NCBI GenBank assembly: GCA_023544605.1
Contig: JAMJFQ010000001.1
Location: forward strand, 14,020-78,019
Source of the DNA: ANME-2 cluster archaeon
GTDB lineage: Archaea > Halobacteriota > Methanosarcinia > Methanosarcinales > Methanocomedenaceae
Direction: 5' to 3'
DNA: 64,000 nucleotides
Both the position numbers and the translations under genes were made by a program. Within the stretch, counting starts at the first letter, position 1. Each line of letters starts with the position of its first letter. The notes beneath the pieces are model-generated. The model searched no databases, had not been told where the DNA came from, and worked only from the letters and a program-made list of their open reading frames with translations. Shown piece by piece: positions 9,368-18,397 of the stretch.

Positions 9368-10003
9368 ATGAGTCTGAAAAAACTTATTCCAGGAGCATTA
9401 ACGATACTTACATTGATATTTTTTGCAATTGGATTGATAACATCAGTGACGAGCACCATCATTATTGAAGAGGACTGTAATGAATGTCATGATCGTGAAT
9501 TTGGTCAATCAGCAGAAATTCATGTTGAAGGCGGTCTTATGAACCGTGATTGTACCAACTGTCATGAAAGTATTGAGATCTCACATGGTGGGTTTGAACT
9601 TGATGAATGTGACCACTGCCATTCTACTGATAGGGGTATAACAATGGCCTATACCAAATGTAGCAATTGCCATGCAAGAGACCCTCATGAGGAAAAGATG
9701 TCCACTAATGAATGTATGACATGTCATTCCAAATGTTCCACATGCCATCATGTCTCACAAACCACGGTAATCCAGGGTAGGCATGAAAATCTACAGTGTG
9801 AAGGCTGCCACATATATCACCTGTACAGGCCCCAATGCATAAGTTGCCACATGAATGCGATCGGATTACATGAGAACATCACCGATGTGAGTTACAGTAC
9901 CAGGACATGTATCTCATGCCATGGACCTGCACACAATTCGACATACGCCCAGATTAATGAGGATGTACAACGGGAGTATACCTGGCATTATACTGAAGTT
10001 TAG
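9368..10003 (+). CDS. Nine-haem c-type cytochrome, membrane anchored
   Basis: 211 residues with nine CxxCH haem-attachment motifs (CNECH, CTNCH, CDHCH, CSNCH, CMTCH, CSTCH, CEGCH and two CISCH). One N-terminal hydrophobic helix (about 8-30) acts as signal anchor, so the haem domain should be outside the cytoplasmic membrane. Haem packing is dense, one per about 19 residues between residues 37 and 186. A role in electron transfer across the cell surface is the likely use. A purine-rich GAGGGCAAGGG precedes the ATG. The next gene is a 16-haem cytochrome 27 bp downstream. Confidence 0.9.
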   Translation: MSLKKLIPGALTILTLIFFAIGLITSVTSTIIIEEDCNECHDREFGQSAEIHVEGGLMNRDCTNCHESIEISHGGFELDECDHCHSTDRGITMAYTKCSNCHARDPHEEKMSTNECMTCHSKCSTCHHVSQTTVIQGRHENLQCEGCHIYHLYRPQCISCHMNAIGLHENITDVSYSTRTCISCHGPAHNSTYAQINEDVQREYTWHYTEV

Positions 10004-10029
10004 GTAAAAAAACATGTGGTGAATTAAAT

Positions 10030-11136
10030 ATGGTTGATATGAGAAAAGTGATCGTTACAATTATTATGCTGGTTTTTGTGTTAGTCGCAACCCAGGTGTT
10101 TCTGGATGCAGCTAATTATGTAAGACACAACAGTTTTTGTAAGTTTTGTCATGAAAGTGAATATGATTCTTATTACGACCCAGGAGATTCATTGGATTAC
10201 GCTCATTCACATTATGACATTTCATGCGCAGGATGTCATGAAGGACATGACCATGTAGCATTTACCTATTCAATTTCTAAAATGATGATCCTTGATGTGA
10301 CGGGTGGCTCAACTCCCCCCCAATCCGATGACGATGTTGTATTGGAGAACAAGGAACGATGTCTTGTTTGCCATGAGAATTACAAGATAGTATTGTCTGA
10401 ACGTCTGCTTAACCCCCATGCAAATGTAACCAATTGTGCTTCGTGTCATTCAGGCCACACCAGGGGAATGGATGAAAATACATGCGCAGGGTGCCATCCA
10501 GTGCCCTATAATTCACTGGAGGGGGAAGGCGGGAAGCATTCCAAGAAAGGATGCGAGTTCTGTCATCAATCCCATGGTTATATCATGGAATGTGAACAGT
10601 GTCATGGTTCTTTCCACCAGGGCGTATTTGTGGATTGTGGTGAGTGCCACACTGATGCCCATAAACCTACTGATATAGAATTTACTGATGTGGCAATAGA
10701 GAAGAGCCTATGCATCAAATGTCATACTAATGTCAATGTAACTTTCACTATCAACCCATCGAAACATGCAAACCTGGACTGTATAATGTGCCATCCATCC
10801 CATGGCCAGAAACAACAGTGTTCCAAATGTCACAGGCCTCACGGAGAAGAATCGACCCAGGCAGATTGTTTTGTTTGCCATCGAGGCCATACTCCCAGGG
10901 ATGTAAAATATTCGGGTAGTACTCCGGCAACATTATGTCTTGAGTGTCACGAGCAGGCAGGGAATACGTTATTGAACAGCAACACGAAACACACTACTAT
11001 GGCTTGTGTCAAATGTCACCCGAACCATGCCCAGGTTCCCAGTTGCATGGACTGTCATGGAACACCGCACACCAGCACTACTACCGATTGTGAACGTTGC
11101 CACATTTCAGCGCATGAACTGTGGATAAAAAATTAG
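10030..11136 (+). CDS. Sixteen-haem c-type cytochrome, membrane anchored
   Basis: 368 residues with sixteen CxxCH motifs, from CKFCH near residue 37 to CERCH near residue 357, plus many extra histidines able to serve as distal ligands. One N-terminal hydrophobic helix (about 6-27) is the likely anchor. The first two sites (CKFCHESEYDS and CAGCHEG) resemble the start of NapC/NrfH-type quinol-oxidising cytochromes, which would suit electron entry from the membrane pool; this is a resemblance only. ATG 10030 is 9 bases after GGTGA; an ATG at 10039 is an alternative. Followed 13 bp later by a small membrane protein. Confidence 0.9.
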   Translation: MVDMRKVIVTIIMLVFVLVATQVFLDAANYVRHNSFCKFCHESEYDSYYDPGDSLDYAHSHYDISCAGCHEGHDHVAFTYSISKMMILDVTGGSTPPQSDDDVVLENKERCLVCHENYKIVLSERLLNPHANVTNCASCHSGHTRGMDENTCAGCHPVPYNSLEGEGGKHSKKGCEFCHQSHGYIMECEQCHGSFHQGVFVDCGECHTDAHKPTDIEFTDVAIEKSLCIKCHTNVNVTFTINPSKHANLDCIMCHPSHGQKQQCSKCHRPHGEESTQADCFVCHRGHTPRDVKYSGSTPATLCLECHEQAGNTLLNSNTKHTTMACVKCHPNHAQVPSCMDCHGTPHTSTTTDCERCHISAHELWIKN

Positions 11137-11149
11137 GAGAGATAAGTAA

Positions 11150-11389
11150 ATGATACCCGATATTTTAAAATCAGATGTGATCTTGTATTATTTAGCTGCA
11201 TTCCTGGGTATAATCTCCATGTCAATGTTGCTGATATTTGTTCCTTTTAAGTCGGTAGCTACTTTGATGATGATGGTATCCGGATTAGGGATATTGGGCC
11301 TAGGGTTAATGGTCCTGTTCATAGCAATCCTGTGGGACTTAAAGAGGCAGTATCTCGATAAGGAGCATAACACCATTCATCGTGATTAA
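11150..11389 (+). CDS. Small two-helix membrane protein, last gene of cytochrome operon
   Basis: 79 residues with two hydrophobic helices (about 10-32 and 36-62) and a charged C-terminal tail. AGGAGAG sits 8 bases before the ATG. It follows the 16-haem cytochrome by 13 bp, so it is almost surely in the same transcript. No recognised family and no haem or metal motif. Together with the 85-residue protein at the operon start it frames the two cytochromes. Confidence 0.6.
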   Translation: MIPDILKSDVILYYLAAFLGIISMSMLLIFVPFKSVATLMMMVSGLGILGLGLMVLFIAILWDLKRQYLDKEHNTIHRD

Positions 11390-11411
11390 TGTAAAGGAAC
11401 GATAGTATCTG

Positions 11412-11699
11412 TTAAAACATGAGTTCCAGTGCGGCTTTAGCGGTCATTCCTACTTTAATTCCAAGTTCCTCGGCTGCTTGAGTTGTTCCTGCTACATTAG
11501 CGGCCAGTACATCATCAAAACTGCTTACACCTGTTACCATTACAGCCACGTCACCCAGGTGTTGGGCTGTATCAATGTTCAGGTAACCACACATGATGAA
11601 ACCTCTGGGTGCCCTGATGACCAGCAGTGGAGCATGTTCCATATCCATTTTGAGTCCCACAGCCGTGCCCCTCTCCAGTTCAATAGGTTCAATGAGCAT
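11412..11699 (-). CDS. DUF1805 family protein
   Basis: 95 residues matching the DUF1805 (YunC-like) pattern: APLLVIRAPRGFIMCGYLNI, GDVAVMVTGVSSFDDVLAA and a C-terminal GIKVGMTAKAALELM. The function of the family is not established. Its ATG lies two bases after the stop codon of the small zinc-ribbon gene, so the pair is translationally coupled. It converges with the cytochrome operon, with 22 bp between stops. Confidence 0.8.
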   Translation of the reverse strand: MLIEPIELERGTAVGLKMDMEHAPLLVIRAPRGFIMCGYLNIDTAQHLGDVAVMVTGVSSFDDVLAANVAGTTQAAEELGIKVGMTAKAALELMF

Positions 11700-11701
11700 A
11701 T

Positions 11702-11860
11702 CTAATCTGTCTTTTTAAGGTCCGTGGATTGGCAGGAGGGACAGGACAGTTTGGAACCCATACCCTTGAATTTATTACCACATGCATTGCACTCATATCC
11801 TGACATGGCAACACCGCTCATGTCAACACTATCGGCAGTACTTGAATCAATGAAGCACAT
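11702..11860 (-). CDS. Small zinc-ribbon protein
   Basis: 52 residues with one CxxC...CxxC ribbon (YECNACG at about 22-28 and LSCPSCQ at about 40-46), a probable single-zinc fold. Start at 11860 is supported by GAGGTT six bases upstream; ATGs at residues 14 and 19 are alternatives. The TAG at 11702-11704 is followed two bases later by the ATG of the DUF1805 gene, so they form a two-gene operon. A nucleic-acid or protein-binding role is a guess. Confidence 0.7.
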   Translation of the reverse strand: MCFIDSSTADSVDMSGVAMSGYECNACGNKFKGMGSKLSCPSCQSTDLKKTD

Positions 11861-12255
11861 ATTAATAACCTCAATTAACATAAAATCGATTATAGGTAAT
11901 AAGATTTCTGCCTATTACTGGTTATTAGAATCGTACATCTTTAGTTCGGATATGTCAGATAAAGTCATCTTAAGGTACCCAGACCCGTAATCCACATGAT
12001 AACAAGAACGGGCAGTAGACAATATAACAGCATTCCTTCACAAAATGAAACTATGAGTTTCATTGATGTGAGGAATATGAACGTTATGAGTATAATTTGG
12101 ACACAGCATTGTTTAAGATTAGCCACTCAGTATACCACCCGATAAAACCAATTTAATTTGCCAAATATATAAGGTTTGCTAAAAAATTTTGGAAAAAATA
12201 TCGATCTATGAGATTAACAATAGCCAAAATAGTATTCACTAAACAGGTACTTTCC
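11861..12255. other. AT-rich intergenic stretch, no gene seen
   Basis: Between the zinc-ribbon start and the terminator of the 955-residue gene. It should hold the promoter of the zinc-ribbon/DUF1805 operon near 11880-11900. I see no RNA gene, repeat array or conserved reading frame in the rest. Confidence 0.5.
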
Positions 12256-12288
12256 TAAAAAAAGAACACTCATCTTTGATAACAAAGA
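12256..12288 (-). terminator. Hairpin plus T-run after the 955-residue gene
   Basis: Read on the minus strand, TCTTTG/CAAAGA (12288-12283 and 12278-12273) forms a 6-bp stem with a 4-base loop three bases past the stop codon, followed by a T7 run at about 12263-12257. Archaeal termination often relies on T-runs, so this is a reasonable terminator. Confidence 0.5.
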
Positions 12289-12290
12289 AC

Positions 12291-15158
12291 CTATGATGCC
12301 TCATTTTTGCACTGTATACTTTCTAAGATTTCCTGTGCACTAGTTTCATCGATATTTACAAGCCAGGAAGTGTAGAGAATATCATTTTCATTACAGAACC
12401 ATGAAAATGCATAATTGTAATTTCCGTTACCAGAGGATGTTTTTACTTTATACCCCCAGTCGAAACCATCCATCATAACTTCTCCTTCTTCCAGTAATGC
12501 GGTTTTTGCATTGTCTTTCATGTTTAGTATGATATTCTCTTTTTGCTCGATGCTAAACGGGAGGTCAGGAAGTGGAATTGCAAGGATTGAGAACTGCGAA
12601 TGGTCTTGAGTGTAAAAAGCTTTCATGAAGACATTGCGTGTACGGTGGTCAACATTGATCTGTGCAACATTTTGAGTCCATGTTCTATCAAGTCCTATAG
12701 TGCAATCAATAAAATTCAATTCGATATGGTCATCGTATCTTTTGGTCAAATTCGTAAACGGTGGAGTGATGATCTGATCAAATCTATCATTCACGTATTC
12801 ACCAAGCGCATCCAGGGGTTTATCTGTATTTTGATAGTAAATCGTATTTCTTGCAGTTGTAAATTCAAGAATTGGGTGGTCGTCAGTATTGATCGTGTTA
12901 CCGGCAAATTCCTGTACGCTCTTGTCTGATAACCTGTAAGGGACGATCATCTGGTATAATAATCTGTATTTACCTTGTGTCACAAGCACATCAGACATCA
13001 TTTCAAAGTCAGACCTGATATTAGTATTTGAAGCTATATGGTCCCTTATTCGACCGTAATCATATTCAATCGGTTCTGTTGAGCCAACAATGACTGCATC
13101 GTAACCTACTATCCAGAGTGCAGTGTGCGGGAAAACGCTCTCAAAGGTTGCAAGGAAAATCTTGAAATCTTCGTTGTCCGTTTCATAGAGCGGTATCCAC
13201 TGGCAGAAAATGCCTCCTCTTTTTAGATCATCCTTTGCAATTTCATACATCTCTTTTGTAAACAACCCACCTTCACCACTGAGCCAGATATTTGATGGTT
13301 GAGAGATGATCACATCATATTTTGTATCTTCGGATGCAAGAGTATTCCTGGCATCGTCAATAATAAGATTGATCCTGGGGTCATCCAGTGCATTGTTGTT
13401 ATGGGAAGAGAAATGTTCTTTTGTTACATCTATTATGCGGGGATTGATCTCAATTATGTCGATCGTCTTTATCTCGTCGAAATTCGTAATGGCGTCCAGT
13501 GTAAAGCCGCCACCAAGACCTATGAGCATAACATCATCTATATTGGATCTCGCAAATAATGGTATGTAGGCGATCTGGTATTCAGTAACAAGTTCAATGG
13601 GAACATCGCTTGATTCTGATTTACCATCAATCCTGAGCGCGATATATTCATCTTGTTTAACAACTGATACCAAGCCGTATAATCCTTCTTCGTAATGTAT
13701 GAGCTCTATGGAATCTTTTGAGTATTTCCAGGCTTCAACATCAGGCATTTGGGTACCATGATAGTATGCACCCGCAAAGAGCGGATTTATTGTTACCGTT
13801 GCAAGGTAAATGCAGAGTAAGATAGATGATGCTGCAAGTGGGTAGAATTTTGTCTTCCATTTTTGTTCAGAGTTGGTAAAGATCAGTAATGCGATGATAA
13901 TACTGATCGCAGCACCAATGGCACCCGTTTTTGTGATGCCGATAGTGGGGATCAAAATAAAGGTTGCAAAGAATGTACCAAATATCGCGCCAAAGGTATT
14001 TGTGGTGTATATAACGCCAATGTCTGTACCTACACATTTGAACTTTTTGGATATGATCCTGCTGACAATGGGCATGGTTGTGCCCATGAGTGTTGTGGGG
14101 ATCAGTGTGATCAGGAAGATCACAATAAGTAAGGATATAATAAAGGGATAGAATGAGTTGAAATTATGATAGAGCGTAAGGTAGAGGGTGTCAAGTTTAT
14201 CGATGAAAAAGAGCATAAAGATCACAAAGAGGCCTATCCCAAGTTCGATAAAAGCAAAGGTCGTGATCGGGTAATTGATCTTGTGCATGTACTTACTCAT
14301 TATAAAACTGCCAATAGAGAGTCCTATGAGGAAGGATGCAGTGATAATGGAAAGTGCATATATGCTTGTGCCGAAAGTGAGGGATAAGAATCGGATCCAG
14401 ACAATTTCTGCACTTAGAGCGGCAAAACCTGAGAGGAAAAAGGCCAGAAATACTACCCTTTCGGTCTTATCAAGGCCGCTGTTTATTATTTTACCATTTG
14501 TTTTTCCATTTCTATTCGTATCAGGAATACTCCAGTCGAAATCCTTGCATATTGTATAGAGGTAAATGCCTAACAATATGTTAATCGAAGCTGTTAACAT
14601 AATGGTCTTGTTTATCCCTATCGCAGGCAGAAGTATGAAACCTGCTCCAAGAGCGCCTATAGCAGCAAAGATAGTGTCAATGGAATATACTATTCCAACG
14701 TCTTCTCCTATTGTTTTTATCCTATGGGCATAGATACGGTTCATGATCGGGAATGAACCTCCAATTAAACTTGTAGGTATGATCAGGACAACGAATGACA
14801 GGACAAAGAGCATGATGCTCATAAAAGGAGTGGCATGAAAAACATCATGGATCAATACATACGGTATTGGAAGCAGTTTAAACATGAGAATAACGAAAAG
14901 TGCGGATATACCCAATGCTGTCGTGACATATGCTAACAACCTGACAGGGTTTCTGCTTTTATCTGCATATTCACCCAGTACATAGCTTCCAAGTGCAAGC
15001 CCTGCCATGAAGCAGGAGATTACAGCTCCGGTTGCCTGTATGGATGTACCGAATACGTAGGAAAAATTCTTTATCCAGCTTATTTGGTAGATCAGCGATG
15101 CCATATTTATCATGGCAAAAACGAGCAGGATTAGTCTAACGTTTTTCATTTTCCACAC
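12291..15158 (-). CDS. Membrane protein fused to spermidine-synthase-like domain
   Basis: 955 residues. The N-terminal half has two related membrane blocks of about six helices each; both carry the same opening pattern (SLIYQISWIKNFSYVFGTS near 20 and ALSAEIVWIRFLSLTFGTS near 245, each followed by a GLALGSYV or GLSIGSFI helix), so it arose by internal duplication. Residues about 540-690 form a Rossmann methyltransferase-like spermidine synthase domain (VMLIGLGGGFTLDAI, IDIIEINPRI, LIIDDARNTL, DVIISQPSNIW). The last 230 residues are not recognised. Family members are common in bacteria and archaea with unproven substrates; aminopropyl transfer is not assured. ATG codons at 15158 and 15149 are both possible. 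Confidence 0.8.
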   Translation of the reverse strand: MWKMKNVRLILLVFAMINMASLIYQISWIKNFSYVFGTSIQATGAVISCFMAGLALGSYVLGEYADKSRNPVRLLAYVTTALGISALFVILMFKLLPIPYVLIHDVFHATPFMSIMLFVLSFVVLIIPTSLIGGSFPIMNRIYAHRIKTIGEDVGIVYSIDTIFAAIGALGAGFILLPAIGINKTIMLTASINILLGIYLYTICKDFDWSIPDTNRNGKTNGKIINSGLDKTERVVFLAFFLSGFAALSAEIVWIRFLSLTFGTSIYALSIITASFLIGLSIGSFIMSKYMHKINYPITTFAFIELGIGLFVIFMLFFIDKLDTLYLTLYHNFNSFYPFIISLLIVIFLITLIPTTLMGTTMPIVSRIISKKFKCVGTDIGVIYTTNTFGAIFGTFFATFILIPTIGITKTGAIGAAISIIIALLIFTNSEQKWKTKFYPLAASSILLCIYLATVTINPLFAGAYYHGTQMPDVEAWKYSKDSIELIHYEEGLYGLVSVVKQDEYIALRIDGKSESSDVPIELVTEYQIAYIPLFARSNIDDVMLIGLGGGFTLDAITNFDEIKTIDIIEINPRIIDVTKEHFSSHNNNALDDPRINLIIDDARNTLASEDTKYDVIISQPSNIWLSGEGGLFTKEMYEIAKDDLKRGGIFCQWIPLYETDNEDFKIFLATFESVFPHTALWIVGYDAVIVGSTEPIEYDYGRIRDHIASNTNIRSDFEMMSDVLVTQGKYRLLYQMIVPYRLSDKSVQEFAGNTINTDDHPILEFTTARNTIYYQNTDKPLDALGEYVNDRFDQIITPPFTNLTKRYDDHIELNFIDCTIGLDRTWTQNVAQINVDHRTRNVFMKAFYTQDHSQFSILAIPLPDLPFSIEQKENIILNMKDNAKTALLEEGEVMMDGFDWGYKVKTSSGNGNYNYAFSWFCNENDILYTSWLVNIDETSAQEILESIQCKNEAS

Positions 15159-15357
15159 ATCTTGGTCCGAAGATTATAATTCGGATGGTTTGTGGGATTA
15201 TACTATATTAGGTTAACGCCGTTAACACTCGATGATGGTGTTGTGGCATAAAAAATTAAAACAATCAAAACAGCATTGTCATTTCATTACATTTAGCATA
15301 ATTTACCCAATTTGTACCAGACTTAATGGTATCTCAAGGACTGAAAGTGCCAAACAC

Positions 15358-15365
15358 TTATATAC
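15358..15365 (+). promoter_or_regulatory. TATA box of the ribosomal superoperon
   Basis: TTATATAC about 30 bases ahead of the ATG at 15395, in the archaeal promoter position. It implies a very short leader, consistent with no clear Shine-Dalgarno before this first gene. The rest of the 236-bp spacer (15159-15394) shows nothing else. Confidence 0.5.
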
Positions 15366-15394
15366 TGCAACCGCATCATTTGCGGAAAGTATAG

Positions 15395-16288
15395 ATGATA
15401 CCTTCACCAGCGATCAAACAACAGTCAGACCTGACAATTCTCATACCATCATCCCTGACATCAGAGACAAGGGATGAGAGGATAAGGACATACAAGGTCG
15501 GCCAGATCGCCAGGGCGGCATCGGTGTTTCGGGTCAGTAAGATAATCATCTACCGCGACCCCCAGTTCGATGATAGCAGGTTCATTGACCTGCTGTTGAG
15601 ATATGCAGAAACTCCACAGTATCTGCGAAAACATCTATTCCCGCTCCAGAAGGAACTTAAGTACGCCGGAATATTACCTCCGCTGCGTACTCAACATCAT
15701 CCAAAAGCATCAAGATCATCTGATCTCAGCGATGGAGAATTCCGCGTTGGGGTCGTGGTCCCCGGACCAAAGAAGAGCGAGAAAAAAGTCGGATCTGACG
15801 CAGGCACATGGGTCGATATCGGAATCGATAGCCCGGTTCCCATCAAGTCCTCCCTTCGGGGGGTGCAAATGGGCAAGCGTGTTAATGTCAGGATCTTTTC
15901 GCGACGACCGATACAAGGTGAACTTGTAGAAACGGACGACATCCCTCTCTATTGGGGATACCGAACAATAGTGGAAAATAGCCTTGCAGGGGCACTGGAT
16001 AACATATCCAGACAGGATACCCTGATGTTGGCCACCTCACGAAAGGGAAAGGTACTTGATACCCCAGCCCTCGAGGAATTGGGCAGACAGGTGAGGTTAA
16101 AATCACATACTGTTGTGGTATTCGGATCTCCCAGTGAGGGCGTGGAGTCTATATTAGCACGAGATGGCATAGACCTCTCAAAATTTCAGTGTGAATCACT
16201 GAATACCGTACCCGGTCAGGGCACAGCAACAGTACGGACAGAAGAGGCCGTATGGGTGACACTGTCTCTGTTGAACCTGGTCAGGTAG
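15395..16288 (+). CDS. SPOUT-class RNA methyltransferase-like protein (DUF171)
   Basis: 297 residues of the family of putative RNA uridine methyltransferases that often opens the archaeal L3 operon. It shows the N-terminal ILIPSSLTSET, AASVFRVSKIIIYRD, a central OB-like insertion (VGVVVPGPKKSEKK to VNVRIFSRR), YWGYRTIV and a C-terminal knot region VVVFGSPSEGVESIL with NTVPGQGTATVRTEEA. S-adenosylmethionine binding by the trefoil knot is expected; the substrate, probably rRNA, is inferred. Next gene (L3) is 61 bp downstream. Confidence 0.85.
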   Translation: MIPSPAIKQQSDLTILIPSSLTSETRDERIRTYKVGQIARAASVFRVSKIIIYRDPQFDDSRFIDLLLRYAETPQYLRKHLFPLQKELKYAGILPPLRTQHHPKASRSSDLSDGEFRVGVVVPGPKKSEKKVGSDAGTWVDIGIDSPVPIKSSLRGVQMGKRVNVRIFSRRPIQGELVETDDIPLYWGYRTIVENSLAGALDNISRQDTLMLATSRKGKVLDTPALEELGRQVRLKSHTVVVFGSPSEGVESILARDGIDLSKFQCESLNTVPGQGTATVRTEEAVWVTLSLLNLVR

Positions 16289-16349
16289 GGTTGCAGCGTT
16301 AATACATCGCGATAGAAATGCATATTCCAGGAGATAAAGGAGGAAAACA

Positions 16350-17366
16350 ATGGCAAACGTACATAGACCAAGGCGAGGTTCACTGGCTTTCAGTCCCAGA
16401 AAAAGGGCAAAGAGTCAGGTGCCTACGGTAAGATCTTGGTCCACAAGTAATGGAGAGCCCAAAATGGGCGGTTTTGCAGGATATAAGGTCGGTATGAGCC
16501 ATGTGATAATGATGGATGATATGCCGAAAAGCCTTACAGCAGGCATGGAGATATCAGTACCGGTAACAGTGCTTGAAGTACCCGCCATGAAGATAGCCGC
16601 TGTCAGGGCATACAGTAAAAAGGGACCTTACGGCACAAAGATATTGGGTGAGGCAATATCCAATGAACTTGACCCGATACTGGACCGTAAACTTTTCAGA
16701 CCTAAAAAAGCCAACCCGGAAAAAGGTCTCGCCAGTATTGAGAAACTGGTGGAAGAGGGAGCTGTGGAAAATATTCATGTTATTTCTTATACCCTGCCAT
16801 CCCTGTTATCAGGAGTACCGACGAAAAAACCTGATGTGATGGAGAACAGGATTGTTGGCGGAGACATGGCTGCGAGGTTTGAATATGCAAAATCCATTAT
16901 GGGCAAGTCGGTAACAGTTTCTGATGTTTTTGATTCAGGTGACATTGTTGACACTTTAGCCATAACCAAGGGCAAAGGTACACAGGGGCCCGTTAAAAGA
17001 TGGCATATCAACCTGATGAAAAACAAGCACAGCAGGCAGGGCAGTCTTCGGCAGGTAGGAACGCTGGGACCGTGGAACCCATCCAGGGTTAGCTGGCGAG
17101 TACCCCAACTGGGCCAGACCGGTTACCACCAGAGGACAGAGTATAATAAACGCATTCTTAAAATCGGTGAGAATGTTGAAGAAGTAACTCCTGCAGGTGG
17201 ATTCCTGAAATATGGGAAGTTGAACAACGAATATCTGCTGATCAAAGGCAGCGTCCCTGGTCCTAAAAAGCGTCTTATCAGGTTAAGACCGGCTATCAGG
17301 GCCGAAACCAGGAATACTGGAATGCCACAGATCACACACATCAGTGTGGAGTCCAAACAGGGGTGA
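16350..17366 (+). CDS. rpl3: Ribosomal protein L3 (uL3)
   Basis: 338 residues, normal archaeal length. Begins with the conserved basic MANVHRPRRGSLAFSPRKRA and carries the glutamine-glycine region around RWHINLMKNKHSRQGSLRQVGT. Binds 23S rRNA near the peptidyl-transferase centre. AAAGGAGG precedes the ATG by six bases. Confidence 0.97.
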   Translation: MANVHRPRRGSLAFSPRKRAKSQVPTVRSWSTSNGEPKMGGFAGYKVGMSHVIMMDDMPKSLTAGMEISVPVTVLEVPAMKIAAVRAYSKKGPYGTKILGEAISNELDPILDRKLFRPKKANPEKGLASIEKLVEEGAVENIHVISYTLPSLLSGVPTKKPDVMENRIVGGDMAARFEYAKSIMGKSVTVSDVFDSGDIVDTLAITKGKGTQGPVKRWHINLMKNKHSRQGSLRQVGTLGPWNPSRVSWRVPQLGQTGYHQRTEYNKRILKIGENVEEVTPAGGFLKYGKLNNEYLLIKGSVPGPKKRLIRLRPAIRAETRNTGMPQITHISVESKQG

Positions 17367-17371
17367 GATAG

Positions 17372-18130
17372 ATGAGCAAGGCAAAAATCATTGATTTAAC
17401 AGGAGCACAAAAAGGCGAAATTGAGCTCCCTGACGTATTTGATGAGATCTACAGGCCGGACCTGATAAAAAAGGCAGTACTGGCTGCTCAGGCAAATAGG
17501 CTTCAGGTATACGGCCCCACGCCTTATGCCGGTATGCAGACTTCGGCACATAACGCGGGTCCGGGCAGAGGTTCTGCCAGGGTACCCAGGATAAAGAACG
17601 GTAACAGGGTTGCCCGGATACCCCAGGCAAGAGGCGGCAGGAAAGCCCATCCACCAAAGGTGGAAAAAGATTACTCTGAGAAGATAAACAAAAAAGAACG
17701 CTTAAAGGCCATAAATTCAGCGATAGCGGCCACTGGCAATATTGAACTTACAAAGCAGCGGGGACACAGGTTCGAAGCAGAACTGCCAATAGTCGCTGTG
17801 GATGAGTTCCAGAATATCCAGACTACAAAAGAAGTAAAAGGATTCATGGAAACCATCAATGTGTACCAGGATGTCATGCGTGCCAAGAACGGCAAGCATA
17901 TCAGAGCAGGCGGCGGCAAGAGGCGCGGTCGCAAGTATAAGCGACCCAAGAGTCTGCTCATCGTAGTGAGCCAGGATAATGGCATAGTACAGGCTGCACG
18001 GAACCTGCCTGGAGTGGATGTGGTAATGGTCAACAGATTGAATGCAGAACTACTGGCACCAGGAACCCATGCAGGCAGGCTGGCCATCTGGACCGAATCT
18101 GCCATACGTGCAATGGGGGGGGTGGCGTAG
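17372..18130 (+). CDS. rpl4: Ribosomal protein L4 (uL4)
   Basis: 252 residues. The extended loop rich in arginine and glycine (SAHNAGPGRGSARVPR to GGRKAHPP, about 55-92) lines the nascent-chain exit tunnel; the C-terminal part has GVDVVMVNRLNAELLAPG. Five bp after L3. Confidence 0.97.
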   Translation: MSKAKIIDLTGAQKGEIELPDVFDEIYRPDLIKKAVLAAQANRLQVYGPTPYAGMQTSAHNAGPGRGSARVPRIKNGNRVARIPQARGGRKAHPPKVEKDYSEKINKKERLKAINSAIAATGNIELTKQRGHRFEAELPIVAVDEFQNIQTTKEVKGFMETINVYQDVMRAKNGKHIRAGGGKRRGRKYKRPKSLLIVVSQDNGIVQAARNLPGVDVVMVNRLNAELLAPGTHAGRLAIWTESAIRAMGGVA

Positions 18131-18382
18131 ATGTCAGCCATCAAACATCCCTTTGTTACAGAGAAAGCGACCTACGATATCGAGGACAACAACAAACTGC
18201 AGTTCATAGTTGACATCAACGCTACCAAGGACCAGATAAAGCGGGAAATTGGAGAATTATACAATATCCCCATTATCAGCGTGAATACCATGATAACCAT
18301 GAAAGGCAAGAAAAAGGCCATCGTTACCTTTGAAGGTGATACTACTGCCGGTGAGTTGGCCTCAAAACTTGGCATATTCTAA
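18131..18382 (+). CDS. rpl23: Ribosomal protein L23 (uL23)
   Basis: 83 residues: IKHPFVTEKAT at the start and FIVDINATKDQIKREIGELYNI in the middle. Forms part of the exit site that receives SRP. The ATG follows directly on the L4 stop codon. Confidence 0.97.
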   Translation: MSAIKHPFVTEKATYDIEDNNKLQFIVDINATKDQIKREIGELYNIPIISVNTMITMKGKKKAIVTFEGDTTAGELASKLGIF

Positions 18383-18397
18383 GGAGAGGTGAAAGGT

